From Channa striata (Eukaryota; Chordata; Actinopteri; Anabantiformes; Channidae): 64,000 bases of DNA. The notes under the pieces were generated by a model, which was not told the origin of the DNA, made no database searches, and saw only the letters and a program-made list of their open reading frames with translations. The stretch's first letter is position 1. Each line of letters begins with the position of its first letter. The DNA lies in NCBI GenBank assembly GCA_033026295.1, contig CM065185.1, positions 18,594,001 to 18,658,000 of the forward strand, written 5' to 3'. Below, in pieces: positions 63,162 through 64,000 of this stretch. The position numbers were made by a program, and so were the translations under genes.

Positions 63162-63297
63162 TGAGTGCATACACACACACACACACTTTCTCAGCAGGGA
63201 GCAGGCAGGAGCCTCACAGGCATTTTACTCATGTAGAGAATGTAATGAAATTTGAGCCACTCTTCCTCCTCCTCCTCCTCCTCTTCCTCCTCACCCC
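63112..63297. repeat. (GT)n, (AC)n and (CTC)n simple repeats
   Basis: GT array 63112-63160, AC array 63171-63186 and a CTC/TCC tract at 63262-63292. The GT and AC arrays are ten bases apart and complementary. Confidence 0.9.
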
Positions 63298-63299
63298 CA

Positions 63300-64000
63300 C
63301 ACATATGTGGCAGAGACAGGACAACAGACCAGGGACAGACCTGCGATTAGGAGGATTTTTAACTAAATATTGTTTTAAAACCGTGACAAAACCTTGTTGG
63401 TTAAAGTCGAGCAGAAACACGTGAAACTTTTCAGATTGTCCCTGTGGCATAAAGGCCTGAAACATTCGTTGTCTTTTAAAATACTCACTTTACTCTGTGA
63501 CCAACTGGATTCTCTTGTGTTTTAATGTAAACGTTGGAAAAATAATGTGTTTGACGGCAGCATGCAGATACAGTAAACGCATTGACAGGAGTTTGAGGTA
63601 CTTTTCCGCTACTCGTTGTCGGCAAACAGCCATTTTGCTGCACATTTATTTCACAGTTCTCCGTGTTTGACCGACACACAGAGCAGCGACACGTGGGAGC
63701 GTCGCATTGTCTGCGCATCGTGTCGACCTTCAGTCACCATGTGCGTCTGAGTTGGGTCCTTTACACATTTTTGTTCCTCGCGTGTCTCTAAAGTTACTTT
63801 TCAAATTCGGATTAGTGAAACCGAGTAGGATTACAGGACAGATTACGTGTTTTTACTACACTACATCTTCAACTCTTCATTATATAAACGATTCAATGAA
63901 ATCTGTAGATGTAAAAGTAATAGTGTTTTTCAATCCCGGGTCTTGTACTTGCTTACAGTCAGACCTGACCTCCCCAATATGGCGGCGACGTGTTATTGCA
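63300..64000. other. End of window, with YY1-like motifs
   Basis: No gene was recognised. The last 30 bases include CCAATATGGCGGCGACG, which resembles a YY1 promoter motif (AANATGGCGGC). A second YY1-like GCCATTTT lies near 63630. Sequence beyond the window would be needed to see whether a CpG-rich promoter starts here. Confidence 0.3.

Larger units (their letters stand above)
4107..64000 (+). other. DIP2 intron 1 (5' part, continues past window)
   Basis: It begins with the donor GTGAGT at 4107. No sequence encoding the conserved second-exon peptide (DITQKGYEKK) was seen on the + strand up to 64000, so the remaining 59.9 kb is taken as a single first intron. Vertebrate DIP2B and DIP2C are known for very long first introns. 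Nested genes, alternative promoters or small exons cannot be excluded by reading alone; candidates are listed separately. Confidence 0.7.

Noticed and set aside
1..64000. CRISPR arrays, operons, phage genes or other prokaryotic systems
   Set aside because: The repeats are microsatellites and SINE/LINE debris. The splice-site-bearing exon and the CpG-island promoter show vertebrate DNA.

Overview
The window looks like a piece of a ray-finned fish genome, probably a percomorph teleost. The signs are dense (CA)n/(TG)n microsatellites, decayed tRNA-derived SINE modules of the kind common in fish, LINE reverse-transcriptase fragments, and long AT-rich stretches without coding sequence. No bacterial-type gene organisation, CRISPR array, rRNA or intact tRNA gene was seen. 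This judgement rests on sequence texture and remembered repeat families, not on a database search.

One gene segment is clear. A CpG-rich promoter at about 3840-4240 contains the first coding exon of a DIP2-family gene (disco-interacting protein 2) on the + strand: ATG at 4028, donor GTGAGT at 4107. The 26 complete codons plus one base match the start of the DMAP1-binding domain of vertebrate DIP2 proteins and end in the family signature LAELELELSEG. The next expected exon (DITQKGYEKK...) was not found, so 4107-64000 is read as part of one very large first intron. A very large first intron fits DIP2B or DIP2C; dip2c is slightly favoured, but the paralogue is not settled.

Upstream (1-3840): a plus-strand poly(A) signal at 272-277 may be the 3' end of the preceding gene. 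In human, LARP4B precedes DIP2C and LARP4 precedes DIP2B in the same orientation, so a LARP4-type neighbour is a reasonable but unproven guess. A possible minus-strand terminal exon (350-612) converges on it, and an exon-like segment lies at 1814-1908.

Inside the intron (4107-64000): decayed SINE modules (5.3, 17, 20.7, 20.9, 26.5, 36.5, 37.2, 40, 42 and 44 kb), two LINE reverse-transcriptase fragments on the minus strand (25.3-25.9 and 61.1-61.5 kb), a Tc1/mariner-like end (38 kb), a GTAAC-rich DNA-transposon-like piece (33.3-33.7 kb), a diverged TTTTGTGTC minisatellite (12.4-12.8 kb), a roughly 430-base pyrimidine tract (32.2-32.6 kb) and over 25 CA/TG arrays. Several blocks have the look of conserved noncoding elements, most clearly 46.9-49.2 kb and 56.2-56.6 kb. 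The longest open frame (225 codons, 47375-48052) lies in the first of these.

Most of the window is ordinary intron. The items most worth checking are the 47.4 kb open frame and element cluster, an antisense open frame at 16514-16993 with protein-like composition, an exon-like 59-base segment at 43655-43713, and a 17-bp perfect hairpin at the edge of a CA array at 30273-30310. I found no convincing new biological system.
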